Source: Pseudomonadota bacterium
GTDB taxonomy: Bacteria > Pseudomonadota > Gammaproteobacteria > Burkholderiales > SG8-39
NCBI GenBank assembly: GCA_003242425.1
Contig: QGUL01000032.1
Coordinates: 1-10,235, forward strand
Direction: 5' to 3'
DNA length: 10,235 nucleotides
Shown here: piece after piece, positions 1 to 9,491 of the stretch
How the letters are laid out: the number at the start of each line of letters is the position of its first letter
Numbering within the stretch: the first letter of the stretch is position 1
Made by a program: the position numbers and the translations under genes
The notes under the pieces: model-generated
Database searches by the model: none
What the model saw: only the letters and a program-made list of their open reading frames with translations
What the model was told of the DNA's origin: nothing

Positions 1-2
1 GT

Positions 3-542
3 CTGCGCGCCTACGGACAGATCGACGCGCGCAACCGGAAGCGGTCCGAAGCCTGTCCGGCGCTCATTCTCGACTGGATACGCGCCTGCGCCGAACAGCG
101 CTGGCTGAGGCTGGGCGTGGCATACGTGCACGACACGCCGGTAGCCGCGCAGTTCTGGTTCACGCTGCACGGACGCGCCTACCTCTACCGATCGTTTTTC
201 GACGAGACTTACGCGCGCTATGCCGCTCCGGCCGTGCTGACCGCACACATGATCGAGCACAGCCTCGAACGCGACCGCGTGCAGGAGATCATCGATCTCA
301 GCGGCACGGACGCCTTCATGCGGTTCTGGTTGCCGGCGCGCCGCGAGCGCATCGGTCTCCTGATGTGCAACCGGGGCACGATGCGCGGACTGCTGCTCGC
401 CACCCATCAATCCTGCAGCGACGCGCGGCAGCAGTGGCTGCGCGACTTCCGTCCGGCGCCGGCAATGCCGCCCGCACCGCCGCCCGGTTTCCACGCGCAG
501 CACCGCCGTACCGGGTCGGACATGTCCTACGTCCGGCTTTGA
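3..542 (+). CDS. GNAT-family acetyltransferase, BioF2/FemAB-like (Acetyltransf_6), 5'-truncated
   Basis: The frame is open from base 3 to a TGA at 540-542, so this is the C-terminal 179 residues of a gene that begins outside the window. A GTG at 117 could start a shorter product, but the residues before it (including the stretch LDWIRACAEQRWLRLGVAYV) continue the fold, so I read it as a partial gene. The pattern of a beta-strand VAAQFWF, a short hairpin AYLYRSFFDE, then AVLTAHMIEHSLERDRV and a late D-x-F-x-x-F-W segment is what I know from the BioF2-like/CelD acetyltransferase group. Members of that group transfer acyl or aminoacyl groups and often sit in polysaccharide or exosortase loci. 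The substrate cannot be told from this fragment. The tail after about residue 150 is rich in Ala, Pro and Arg and probably disordered. The gene converges on the lipoprotein gene at 573-1061. Confidence 0.8.
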   Translation: MRAYGQIDARNRKRSEACPALILDWIRACAEQRWLRLGVAYVHDTPVAAQFWFTLHGRAYLYRSFFDETYARYAAPAVLTAHMIEHSLERDRVQEIIDLSGTDAFMRFWLPARRERIGLLMCNRGTMRGLLLATHQSCSDARQQWLRDFRPAPAMPPAPPPGFHAQHRRTGSDMSYVRL

Positions 543-545
543 AAC

Positions 546-573
546 GCGGCGCGCGGCGATCCCCGCGCGCCGC
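546..573. terminator. GC-rich hairpin between two convergent genes
   Basis: An 11-bp perfect inverted repeat (GCGGCGCGCGG at 546-556 and its complement at 563-573) encloses a 6-base loop. It lies between the stop codons of the acetyltransferase and the lipoprotein gene and reaches the first base of the latter's stop codon. The position suits a shared, bidirectional terminator. There is no real T-tract on either side, only GTTTC on the minus strand, so it may instead protect mRNA 3' ends. The structure is seen directly; termination is inferred. Confidence 0.45.
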
Positions 574-1061
574 TAGTTCGTGCCGCCGAACACTTCCTCC
601 GGCAGCGTAAACTCGCCCCTGGATTCGAAATAGACCGGCCGCTCGTCGCGTCGCGCGAGCTTGCCTTTCAGTTCGTAATTCAAACGGCCGCGCCGGTAGG
701 CGCCGGCGATCGCGTCGACGGCACGGCGCGCCACGCCGAACACCGACAGGCTCACCGGCACGCCGACGATCGTTTCGCCGAAACGCGGCACTTCGCCGCG
801 GATATCGGCCACGCCCGTCGCGAAGGGGCGGCCCTGCACTTCCATGGCGATCGCCACACCGTCGAAAGCGACGGGTGCGTCGTTGGGATTCTGGATGCGC
901 AGCTTGACCAGCATGCGCACTTCCAGACCTTCGCCGGGCAAGGGCTCGACATCGGCGACATAAGCCTCGACCGGTTCCTGCAACGGATAACCCGCACAGC
1001 CGGCGAGCGCGAACACCGCGGCAACCAACACGCGTTTCATCACGGCAGCCATGCGCACCAT
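573..1061 (-). CDS. LEA type 2 / WHy-domain lipoprotein
   Basis: Predicted lipoprotein of 162 residues. From the chosen ATG at 1061 there is a basic N-terminus (R3, K9, R10), a hydrophobic stretch VLVAAVFALAG and a lipobox L-A-G-C with Cys22 as the expected lipidated residue. The remainder matches the LEA_2/WHy (water stress and hypersensitive response) fold: alternating strands, the hallmark NPND at about residues 58-61, and a repeated V-x-F-x-G-V-A-I pattern. Bacterial members are small periplasmic or outer-membrane lipoproteins of unproven, perhaps stress-related, function. The start is set by an AGGAG six bases upstream. An ATG at 1040 would give a minimal signal peptide, and one at 1106 would give a longer, unlikely N-terminus. 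It stands alone on the minus strand behind the gdhA terminator. I saw no convincing promoter in the 1062-1175 gap. Confidence 0.8.
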   Translation of the reverse strand: MVRMAAVMKRVLVAAVFALAGCAGYPLQEPVEAYVADVEPLPGEGLEVRMLVKLRIQNPNDAPVAFDGVAIAMEVQGRPFATGVADIRGEVPRFGETIVGVPVSLSVFGVARRAVDAIAGAYRRGRLNYELKGKLARRDERPVYFESRGEFTLPEEVFGGTN

Positions 1062-1067
1062 CGTCGT

Positions 1068-1072
1068 CTCCT
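1068..1072 (-). promoter_or_regulatory. Shine-Dalgarno site deciding the lipoprotein start
   Basis: AGGAG on the minus strand with a 6-base spacer to the ATG at 1059-1061. The other in-frame ATGs (1106, 1079, 1052, 1040) have no comparable purine-rich site at a good distance. The site therefore favours the 162-residue product. Confidence 0.6.
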
Positions 1073-1175
1073 GCGCCATGCGACCCAGTGTCCATGCGAG
1101 CGGCATGCCTTCGCACGCACCACATGCCTCGGGCCGTTCGCCCTCTCGTGCGGCCGGGCCGATCCGAACCCGTCA

Positions 1176-1203
1176 ACAAAAACGGCCTCCCGCGGGAGGC
1201 CGT
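1176..1203 (-). terminator. Intrinsic terminator of gdhA
   Basis: On the minus strand, 23 bases past the gdhA stop codon, a perfect 10-bp stem (ACGGCCTCCC pairing with GGGAGGCCGT, 2-base centre; the loop opens in practice to CCGCGG) occupies 1182-1203. It is followed at once by TTTTTG. Strong stem plus U-run is the textbook rho-independent form. It separates gdhA from the downstream lipoprotein gene. Confidence 0.88.
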
Positions 1204-1226
1204 CTTGCTGCCGGGGCGGACAAGGC

Positions 1227-2735
<1,509 letters not shown>

Positions 2736-3287
2736 TTACAGCATGCCCAGCTCCAGCTTGGCGGCCTCGCTCATCATGTCGCGGCTCCAGGGCGGGTCCC
2801 AGACGAGCTGGACGTCCACGGCGTCCACGCCGGGGATGGAGAGCAGCTTGCTTTGGGCCTCGTCCGCAATGAAGCTGCCCATGCCGCAGCCCGGGGCGGT
2901 CAGGGTCATTTGCACGTCGATGCGGTAGCGGCCGTTTTCCAGGGGCGTGACATCGAGGGCGTAGACCAGCCCCAGGTTGACGATATCGATGGGGATTTCG
3001 GGGTCGTAACAGGTCGCCAGCTTCTCCCAGGCCGCCAGCTCGACCTGCTCGGCGGTCAGCGGCTCGGCCGGTTCGGCGCCGTCCTGGGATTCGACCTCGA
3101 AACCGAGCGCGTCGGCGTCCTTGCCGTCTACGCGGTACATGTTGCCGTCCACGACCACCGTGTAGCTGCCGCCCAGGCGCTGGGTGATGCGCGCCAGCGC
3201 CCCGGCCAGCAAGGCCGTCACCGTCCCCCATGGCACGGCCACGGCCGGACAGTCCCGCGCGAGCCGGACCTCTTCGTAGTCGTTCAT
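2736..3287 (-). CDS. sufT: Putative Fe-S cluster assembly protein SufT (DUF59/MIP18 family)
   Basis: Product of 183 residues, close to the usual SufT length. The C-terminal half carries the DUF59 (MIP18-like) signature: DPEIPIDIVNLGLVY near residues 95-109, TLTAPGCGMG with the conserved reactive cysteine, and the closing VWDPPWSRDMMSEAAKLELG. The N-terminal part (VPWGT, then GGSYTVVVDGNMYRVDG) is the extra domain that separates SufT from stand-alone PaaD-like proteins. SufT proteins act as accessory factors in maturing Fe-S proteins; the biochemical step is not settled. The ATG is 4 bases after the sufU stop and has GGAG overlapping that stop, which suggests coupled translation as the last gene of the operon. 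Its stop is followed by the hairpin at 2662-2683. Confidence 0.92.
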   Translation of the reverse strand: MNDYEEVRLARDCPAVAVPWGTVTALLAGALARITQRLGGSYTVVVDGNMYRVDGKDADALGFEVESQDGAEPAEPLTAEQVELAAWEKLATCYDPEIPIDIVNLGLVYALDVTPLENGRYRIDVQMTLTAPGCGMGSFIADEAQSKLLSIPGVDAVDVQLVWDPPWSRDMMSEAAKLELGML

Positions 3288-3291
3288 GCCC

Positions 3292-3747
3292 TCACTCCGT
3301 CTTCGCTTTCTCGGCGGAGCCGGTGAGCGCGTTGTGGAGCGTGTGCCAGGGCAGCGTGGCGCATTTCACCCGCACGGGAAACTCCTTCACCCCGGCGAGC
3401 ACCTCGAGCTTGCCCAGGTCGCGGTCGGCGTCCTCTTCTCCGGTCAGCATGGCGTGGAAGTCGCGGAACAGCGCCTCCACTTCCGCCTCGGTCTTGCCGA
3501 TCACCGCCTCGGTCATCAGCGAAGCGGAGGCCTTGGAGATCGCGCAGCCGTGACCGACGAAGCTCGCCGCCTCGACCACGCCGTCCCGGATGCGCAGATA
3601 CACGGTGAGCTCGTCGCCGCAAAGCGGGTTGTGGCCTTGCGCGACACGGTCCGCATCCGCCATCTCATGGAAATTCCGCGGGCTGCGGTTGTGGTCGAAG
3701 ATCGTTTCCTGGTACAGCTCGCGCAGTTCGGGATGCATGTCGCTCAT
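3292..3747 (-). CDS. sufU: SufU, zinc-dependent sulfurtransferase/scaffold-like partner of SufS
   Basis: Product of 151 residues. SufU-type proteins accept the persulfide sulfur from SufS on a zinc-bound cysteine and pass it to the SufBCD scaffold. The expected zinc ligands are in place: Cys43 and Asp45 in NPLCGDEL, Cys68 in GHGCAISKAS and Cys129 in RVKCATLPW, each two or one residues from the B. subtilis positions. The roughly 20-residue insertion between the second and third cysteines (KTEAEVEALFRDFHAML region) marks SufU rather than IscU. The ATG overlaps the sufS stop by 4 bp (ATGA), with GGAGG upstream. The open frame continues far upstream, but only as a shadow of sufS. A role as a U-type scaffold is the alternative, but pairing with SufS and the insertion argue for sulfur transfer. 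Confidence 0.93.
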   Translation of the reverse strand: MSDMHPELRELYQETIFDHNRSPRNFHEMADADRVAQGHNPLCGDELTVYLRIRDGVVEAASFVGHGCAISKASASLMTEAVIGKTEAEVEALFRDFHAMLTGEEDADRDLGKLEVLAGVKEFPVRVKCATLPWHTLHNALTGSAEKAKTE

Positions 3748-5003
3748 CGTGCGGCGCCTCCGTCGAACATGGCCTGCGCCTTGCGGATACCCGCCACCAG
3801 CGCCTCCACGTCGCGCTCGTCGTTGTACAGCGCGAAGGAAGCGCGCGCCGTGCCCGGGATGCCGAAGCGTTTCATGACCGGCATGGCGCAGTGATGGCCG
3901 GCGCGGATGGCGATGCCCTCCATGTCGAGGATGGTCCCCCGGTCGTGCGGATGGATGCCGTCGACCATGAAGGACAGGATGCTCGCCTTCTCGCGCGCGG
4001 TGCCGATCAGCCGCACGCCCGGCAGCTTGCAGACCGCCTCGGTCGCGTACTCGAGCAGCGCGTGTTCGTGCGCTGCGATGCGTTCCAGGCCGATGGCGCT
4101 CACGTAGTCGATGGCCGCGGCCATACCGACCACGCCGGCGATGTTCGGCGTGCCCGCTTCGAAACGCTGCGGCGGATCGGCCCAGGTGCTGCCTTCGAAG
4201 CTCACCGTGCGGATCATGTCGCCGCCGCCCTGCCACGGCGGCATGCCGCGCAGGACGTCCCAGCGCGCGTAGAGCGCGCCGATGCCGGTGGGGCCGTAGA
4301 GCTTGTGTGCCGAGAAGGCGTAGAAATCGCAGCCGATCGCCTGCACGTCCACCGGCATGTGTGCGACCGCCTGCGCGCCGTCCACCAGCACCAGCGCACC
4401 CACCGCCTTCGCCCGCGCGGCGATGTCCTGCACCGGATTGACGGTGCCGAGCGCGTTGGACACGTGCGCCACCGCCACCAGCCGCGTACGTTCGTTGAGC
4501 AGCGCGACGTAGGCGTCGAGATCGAGCTCGCCGCGGTCGTTGATCGGCACGACGCGAAGCTCGGCGCCGGTCTCGGCACAGAGGAGCTGCCACGGCACGA
4601 TGTTGGAGTGGTGCTCCATCGCCGTGAGCACGATCTCGTCGCCCGCCTTCAGATTCGCCCGGCCCCAGCTCTGCGCGACCAGGTTGATCGCCTCGGTGGT
4701 ACCACGCGTGAACACGATCTCCTCCGCGCGCGCGGCGTTGAGGAAGCGGCGCACGGTCTCGCGGCCCTGTTCGTAGAGATCGGTGGCGTGCTGCGACAGC
4801 CAGTGCACGCCGCGATGGATGTTGGCGTTCGATTCGCGGTAGAACCGGCGCTCGGCCTCGATGACCGCTTCCGGCTTCTGCGTCGTCGCACCGTTGTCGA
4901 GATAGACGAGCCGCTTGCCGCGCACCGGCCGCTCGAGGATCGGGAAATCCTCCGCGCGGTGCAGCGGCAAACAGGACTGGCGGCGCATGTCGGGCGCGTT
5001 CAT
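3744..5003 (-). CDS. sufS: Cysteine desulfurase SufS (group II, PLP-dependent)
   Basis: Removes sulfur from L-cysteine as a persulfide, giving alanine, and hands it on (here most likely to SufU) for cluster assembly. The 419-residue product has the fold-type I layout: YLDNGATTQKP near residue 34, TRGTTEAIN near 99, the cofactor-stacking His131 in MEHHSN, DGAQ near 208, and the PLP Schiff-base lysine K234 in SAHKLYGPTG. The active-site loop RAGHHCAMP holds the nucleophile Cys372. The short loop around this cysteine is the group II (SufS/CsdA) form, not IscS. Start ATG at 5003 overlaps the sufD stop (ATGA) and has GGAGG seven bases upstream; upstream extension to 5216 would run inside sufD and is rejected. 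There is no sufE nearby, in keeping with SufU as the partner. Confidence 0.96.
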   Translation of the reverse strand: MNAPDMRRQSCLPLHRAEDFPILERPVRGKRLVYLDNGATTQKPEAVIEAERRFYRESNANIHRGVHWLSQHATDLYEQGRETVRRFLNAARAEEIVFTRGTTEAINLVAQSWGRANLKAGDEIVLTAMEHHSNIVPWQLLCAETGAELRVVPINDRGELDLDAYVALLNERTRLVAVAHVSNALGTVNPVQDIAARAKAVGALVLVDGAQAVAHMPVDVQAIGCDFYAFSAHKLYGPTGIGALYARWDVLRGMPPWQGGGDMIRTVSFEGSTWADPPQRFEAGTPNIAGVVGMAAAIDYVSAIGLERIAAHEHALLEYATEAVCKLPGVRLIGTAREKASILSFMVDGIHPHDRGTILDMEGIAIRAGHHCAMPVMKRFGIPGTARASFALYNDERDVEALVAGIRKAQAMFDGGAAR

Positions 5004-6319
5004 GCCAGGGCCTCCAGCAACTGTCCGCCGGGGATGCGCGCGCGGATCGCCGCCGCGGCGCTGCTGCGCAGCGACCGCTCGCCGATGCGTGCCAGGACTT
5101 CCGCTGCGAAGGCGTAGACCAGCAGGTTGCGGGCGTGCTGTTCGTCCAGCCCGCGCGAACGCAGATAGAACAGCCCCGTCTCGTCGATCTGGCCGACGGT
5201 GGAGCCGTGCGCGCACTTCACGTCGTCGTTGTAGATCTCCAGCTCCGGCCGCGCGTCCGACTCGGCGCCCGCGGAGAGCAGCAGGCTGTCGCTGCGCTGT
5301 TCGGCGTCGGTCTTCACCGCGCCCGGCGCGACGTAGATGCGGCCGGTGAACACGCCGCGGCCCGTGCCGTCGAGGATGCCGCGATAGAGCTCGCGGCTGG
5401 TGCAGCGCGGCGAATTGTGATCGAGCCGCGTGTAGTGGTCGACGTGGCGCTTGCCGTCCACGTGATAGAGCCCGTTCAAGAGCGCCTCGCCGCCCTCTCC
5501 TTCCAGACGCGAGGAGATGTCGTTGCGCGCAAGGCGCGCTCCGAAGGCGAGCGAATGCGAAGCGAAGTACGCGCCGCGCGCCTGCACCGCATCCAGCGCG
5601 GCGAGGTGGAAAGCCTGCGCCGACTCCTGCTGCAGCTTGAGATGCGTAACGCGCGCATCGCGCCCCGCGCGCACGCGGGTCACGGTATTGGTGAAACTCG
5701 TCGCGTCGTCGCGGCCGATGTAGTGTTCGACGACCGTGACTTGGGCGCCGTCGTCCGCGACGATGAAGTTGCGCACGAGTTGCGTGCCTTTGGAGACGCC
5801 GCCCACGAACACGAGATGGATCGGCGCTTCGATCGCGACGCCGCGCGCGAGCTCGATGTACGCGCCGTCGCCGGCTAGCGCCAGGTTGAGCGCCGCGGGC
5901 GACTCGCCTTCCTCGGCGTCACCGTACACCGCCTCCAGCCGCTCGGGCCGCTGCGCGAGCGCGCCCGCGAGCGAATCCACACAGGCACCGGCCGGCAGCG
6001 TGCCGATGTCGGACAGCCCCGGCGCGAATTGCCCGTCGATGAACACCAGCCAATGCCCCGCCTCCGCACCTTGGCGCAGTTGCGCCAGCGCGCCGGCGGC
6101 AAGATCCACCCGATCGACCGGCGGTACGGCGAATTCCTGCTGCGCGAGCAGCGCCAGCGAGGTATGGCGCCATTTCTCCAGCTTGTTGGTCGGCCAGCCC
6201 AGCGCGGCGAAGCGCTCGATCGCGCGCGCACGCGCGCCGGCGAGCCAGGGCAGCTTCGCGCCCGGCAGGCGTTGCGCCTCGGCGCGGAAGGTATCGACCC
6301 AGCCTTGCACCGCGCTCAT
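5000..6319 (-). CDS. sufD: Fe-S cluster assembly protein SufD
   Basis: SufD pairs with SufB and, with two SufC subunits, forms the SufBC2D scaffold on which the cluster is built. The 439-residue product starts [11 protein letters not shown] and includes the WRHTSL motif near residue 48. A long right-handed beta-helix core follows, and then the conserved [17 protein letters not shown], in which His371 matches the functional His360 of E. coli SufD. After it comes [21 protein letters not shown], the helical region that contacts SufC. Start ATG at 6319 overlaps the sufC stop by 4 bp and has GGGGAG about 10 bases upstream. Extension to 6910 would lie antisense-free but inside sufC and lacks family similarity. 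Translation is probably coupled to sufC and sufS. Confidence 0.96.
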   Translation of the reverse strand: MSAVQGWVDTFRAEAQRLPGAKLPWLAGARARAIERFAALGWPTNKLEKWRHTSLALLAQQEFAVPPVDRVDLAAGALAQLRQGAEAGHWLVFIDGQFAPGLSDIGTLPAGACVDSLAGALAQRPERLEAVYGDAEEGESPAALNLALAGDGAYIELARGVAIEAPIHLVFVGGVSKGTQLVRNFIVADDGAQVTVVEHYIGRDDATSFTNTVTRVRAGRDARVTHLKLQQESAQAFHLAALDAVQARGAYFASHSLAFGARLARNDISSRLEGEGGEALLNGLYHVDGKRHVDHYTRLDHNSPRCTSRELYRGILDGTGRGVFTGRIYVAPGAVKTDAEQRSDSLLLSAGAESDARPELEIYNDDVKCAHGSTVGQIDETGLFYLRSRGLDEQHARNLLVYAFAAEVLARIGERSLRSSAAAAIRARIPGGQLLEALA

Positions 6320-7089
6320 CGTTGCCCGACTCCCCGCGGCTCTTTGCGCCGCTCTTCCTCCAGCCACCCATAGCCGCGTTTTTCCAGCTCCAGCGCCAGC
6401 TCGCGGTCGCCGGAACGGACGATGCGGCCGCGCGAGAGCACGTGCACGCGGTCGGGCACGATGTAATCCAGCAGCCGCTGGTAGTGCGTGATGACGATCA
6501 TCGAGCGCTCGGGCGAGCGCAGGCGGTTGACACCGTCGGCGACGATGCGCAGCGCGTCGATGTCCAGACCCGAGTCGGTCTCGTCGAGGATGGCGAGCTT
6601 CGGTTCCAGCAGCGCCATCTGCAACACCTCGTTGCGCTTCTTCTCGCCGCCGGAGAAGCCTTCGTTCACCGAGCGGTATAGGAATTCCTCCGACATGCCG
6701 ACGGTCTGCATCTCGGCCTTGACGCGCTTGAGGAAGTCCATCGCGTCGAGCTCCTTCTCGCCGCGGTAGCGGCGCACCGCGTTCACCGCCGAGCGCAGGA
6801 AGTAGGCGTTCGACACACCCGGAATCTCGACCGGATACTGGAAAGCGAGGAACAGCCCCCGGCGCGCGCGCTCTTCGGCCGGCAGCGACAGCAGATCGAC
6901 GCCGTCCCATTCCACCGCGCCGCTCACTTCGAAACCCTCGCGCCCGGCGAGCACCTGCGCCAGCGTGCTCTTGCCCGAGCCGTTCGGGCCCATGATGGCG
7001 TGCACTTCGCCGCTGGGCACCTCGAGGTCGAGGCCGTCCAGGATTTTCCGGCCTTCGACCGAGACGTGCAGATCCTTGATTTTCAGCAT
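6316..7089 (-). CDS. sufC: Fe-S cluster assembly ATPase SufC
   Basis: ABC-type ATPase that drives the SufB-SufD scaffold; cytoplasmic, not a transporter. The 257-residue product has Walker A GPNGSGKS at 34-41, a Q-loop in [12 protein letters not shown], the SufC form of the ABC signature [10 protein letters not shown], Walker [13 protein letters not shown] (the E-T-D-S-G-L-D run is typical of SufC), and the switch histidine in [12 protein letters not shown]. The C-terminus carries the usual YGWLEE followed by a short charged tail. It follows sufB after 49 bases, the largest gap inside the operon, with AGGA about 10 bases ahead of the ATG. The stop overlaps the sufD start (ATGA). Confidence 0.97.
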   Translation of the reverse strand: MLKIKDLHVSVEGRKILDGLDLEVPSGEVHAIMGPNGSGKSTLAQVLAGREGFEVSGAVEWDGVDLLSLPAEERARRGLFLAFQYPVEIPGVSNAYFLRSAVNAVRRYRGEKELDAMDFLKRVKAEMQTVGMSEEFLYRSVNEGFSGGEKKRNEVLQMALLEPKLAILDETDSGLDIDALRIVADGVNRLRSPERSMIVITHYQRLLDYIVPDRVHVLSRGRIVRSGDRELALELEKRGYGWLEEERRKEPRGVGQR

Positions 7090-7138
7090 TGCATCGCTTT
7101 CCTGAAGTTTCCGTTCAAACCGTTCGTGTCCGGCATCC

Positions 7139-8587
<1,449 letters not shown>

Positions 8588-8591
8588 GGGT

Positions 8592-9095
8592 TCAATCCTG
8601 TTTGTTGCACGGCGCCGGGATCTTGGACGGTTTCACCGGCCCGGCAAGCGGACGCGCGACCACGGCCGGCGCTTCGGGCTGCCGCGGACGCGGACGGCGC
8701 AGCATGTCGGTGAGGCGCACCCCTTCGAGGGCGTTGCGCACGATGTGATTGATGCGCTGCCAGTTGCCGCGGATGGTGCAGCCGTGCTCGTGATGGCACA
8801 GGCCGGAGGTCGCGCTGCATTCGGTCAGGCCGAAAGGCTGCTCCTCCAGCGCGTCGACGATGTCGGCGATGGTGATGAGCTCCGGCGCGCGGGTCAGCGC
8901 GTAACCGCCGCGCGCCCCGCGCACGCTCACCACCAGACCGTGGCGCGAAAGCGCCTTCAGCACCTTGCTGACGGTGGGCGTGCCCAGCCCCAGCGCCGCG
9001 GCGATCTCGTTCGCGCTGTACTGATGCGTCGGCGCCGCGGCCATGTGCGTCATGACCAGGGTGCCGTAATCGGTGAGCTTGCTGATGCGTAACAC
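8592..9095 (-). CDS. Rrf2-family Fe-S sensing regulator of the SUF operon (SufR/IscR-like)
   Basis: Product of 167 residues; start [15 protein letters not shown] is typical of the gammaproteobacterial SUF regulator subgroup of Rrf2 (the family I know as TIGR02944). A winged helix-turn-helix spans about residues 26-65 ([23 protein letters not shown], split as helix-turn-helix, then wing RGARGGYAL). Three cysteines, Cys93, Cys100 and Cys106, follow in a C-X6-C-X5-C array where IscR has its cluster ligands. It is therefore expected to bind an Fe-S cluster and to repress the operon when clusters are plentiful. Residues 132-167 form an Arg/Pro-rich tail with a fourth cysteine at 163. The start is GTG at 9093-9095 with no good Shine-Dalgarno site, which may keep its level low. 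It is first in the operon, so autoregulation through the dyad at 9126-9152 is likely (inference). Confidence 0.92.
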   Translation of the reverse strand: MLRISKLTDYGTLVMTHMAAAPTHQYSANEIAAALGLGTPTVSKVLKALSRHGLVVSVRGARGGYALTRAPELITIADIVDALEEQPFGLTECSATSGLCHHEHGCTIRGNWQRINHIVRNALEGVRLTDMLRRPRPRQPEAPAVVARPLAGPVKPSKIPAPCNKQD

Positions 9096-9125
9096 GCTTT
9101 TGTGCCCGTCGTCGTTGCGCCGACG

Positions 9126-9152
9126 TAATTAGTACCGTTTTAGTACCAATTA
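9126..9152. promoter_or_regulatory. 27-bp dyad over the suf promoter, probable Rrf2 operator
   Basis: The element reads TAATT-N-GTAC, seven bases, GTAC-N-AATTA, and both arms are perfect complements, centred on 9139. On the minus strand it also contains, with the adjacent -35 box, three ACTAA units starting 10 and 11 bases apart, that is, on one face of the helix. It covers the spacer and -10 region of the promoter at 9129-9157. A bound protein would block RNA polymerase. The likely ligand is the Rrf2 regulator encoded just downstream, since that family commonly binds AT-rich TTGACTAA-type sites. The repeat structure is seen; the ligand is inferred. Confidence 0.6.
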
Positions 9153-9157
9153 GTCAA
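9129..9157 (-). promoter_or_regulatory. Sigma-70 promoter of the suf operon
   Basis: On the minus strand: -35 TTGACT (9157-9152, five of six consensus bases), a 17-base spacer and a weak -10 TACTAA (9134-9129). Read one base later as ACTAAT with an 18-base spacer, the -10 keeps TAAT-like similarity. Transcription would begin near 9121, leaving an untranslated leader of roughly 25 bases before the GTG of the regulator gene. A weak -10 under an operator suits a tightly regulated promoter. Confidence 0.55.
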
Positions 9158-9231
9158 CGCAAGTTCCCTATCGCGCGCATCGATTCCGCCTATTCGTTGC
9201 GCAATAGCCACGCGGCTTTCAGGGGTTCTTT

Positions 9232-9260
9232 TTGGTGTCGTGGTCGAACGCGATTAGAAT
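9232..9260 (+). promoter_or_regulatory. Candidate promoter of the small CopG-like gene
   Basis: TTGGTG at 9232-9237 (three of six consensus bases), a 17-base spacer and TAGAAT at 9255-9260 (five of six). The predicted start of transcription near 9267 lies after the ATG at 9264 and before the ATG at 9291, and so supports the later start codon. The -35 box is poor, so this remains tentative. Confidence 0.35.
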
Positions 9261-9290
9261 CCGATGAACATCGCTGTCCATTTCGAGCTC

Positions 9291-9488
9291 ATGGAAAACA
9301 AGACCGCCCGACTGACGGTCCTGATCGACCCCGAAAAGAAAAAGGCCTTCGAGCGGTTGTGCGCAATGCAAGACCTCACCCCCTCGCAGGTGGTGCGCCA
9401 ATTGATCCGCCAGTACCTCGCCGAGCACGGCGTCACCTATAAGAGCCAGCCCAAGCCGCTGCGCAAGCAGGGCTCTGCGTTCAAATGA
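9291..9488 (+). CDS. Small ribbon-helix-helix (CopG/Arc-like) protein
   Basis: Product of 65 residues: MENKTARLTVLIDPEKKKAF begins with a beta-strand (ARLTVLID), followed by helix 1 (EKKKAFERLCAMQD), the turn TPS, and helix 2 (QVVRQLIRQYLAEHG). This is the ribbon-helix-helix pattern, in which paired strands from a dimer contact DNA. The C-terminal tail (about 15 residues, Lys-rich) is basic. Such proteins are transcription factors or antitoxins. No toxin gene lies next to it, so a stand-alone regulator is more likely. An in-frame ATG at 9264 would add nine residues, but the candidate promoter and the family-like MENKTAR start favour 9291. Neither start has a strong Shine-Dalgarno site. It is divergent from the suf operon and ends 3 bases from the convergent gene at 9492. 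Target unknown. Confidence 0.75.
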   Translation: MENKTARLTVLIDPEKKKAFERLCAMQDLTPSQVVRQLIRQYLAEHGVTYKSQPKPLRKQGSAFK

Positions 9489-9491
9489 GGC

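Noticed and set aside
1169..1174. TTGACG on the minus strand as a -35 box for the lipoprotein gene
   Set aside because: No -10-like sequence follows at 16-18 bases; the region is nearly all G and C.
3891..5117. 408-codon + strand open frame opposite sufS
   Set aside because: Shadow of sufS codon bias; the protein is His/Arg/Asp-rich without a fold signature or ribosome binding site.
7083..7136. 17-residue open frame ([17 protein letters not shown]) filling the sufB-sufC gap on the minus strand
   Set aside because: It begins 2 bases after the sufB stop and ends a few bases inside sufC, which looks like a coupling peptide, but the only purine-rich run (TAAGG) touches its ATG, leaving no spacer. 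Conservation in relatives would be needed to revive it.
9264..9290. Earlier ATG at 9264 for the ribbon-helix-helix gene
   Set aside because: It lies at or before the expected transcription start of the candidate promoter and adds nine residues outside the fold. It stays possible because neither start has a strong ribosome binding site.
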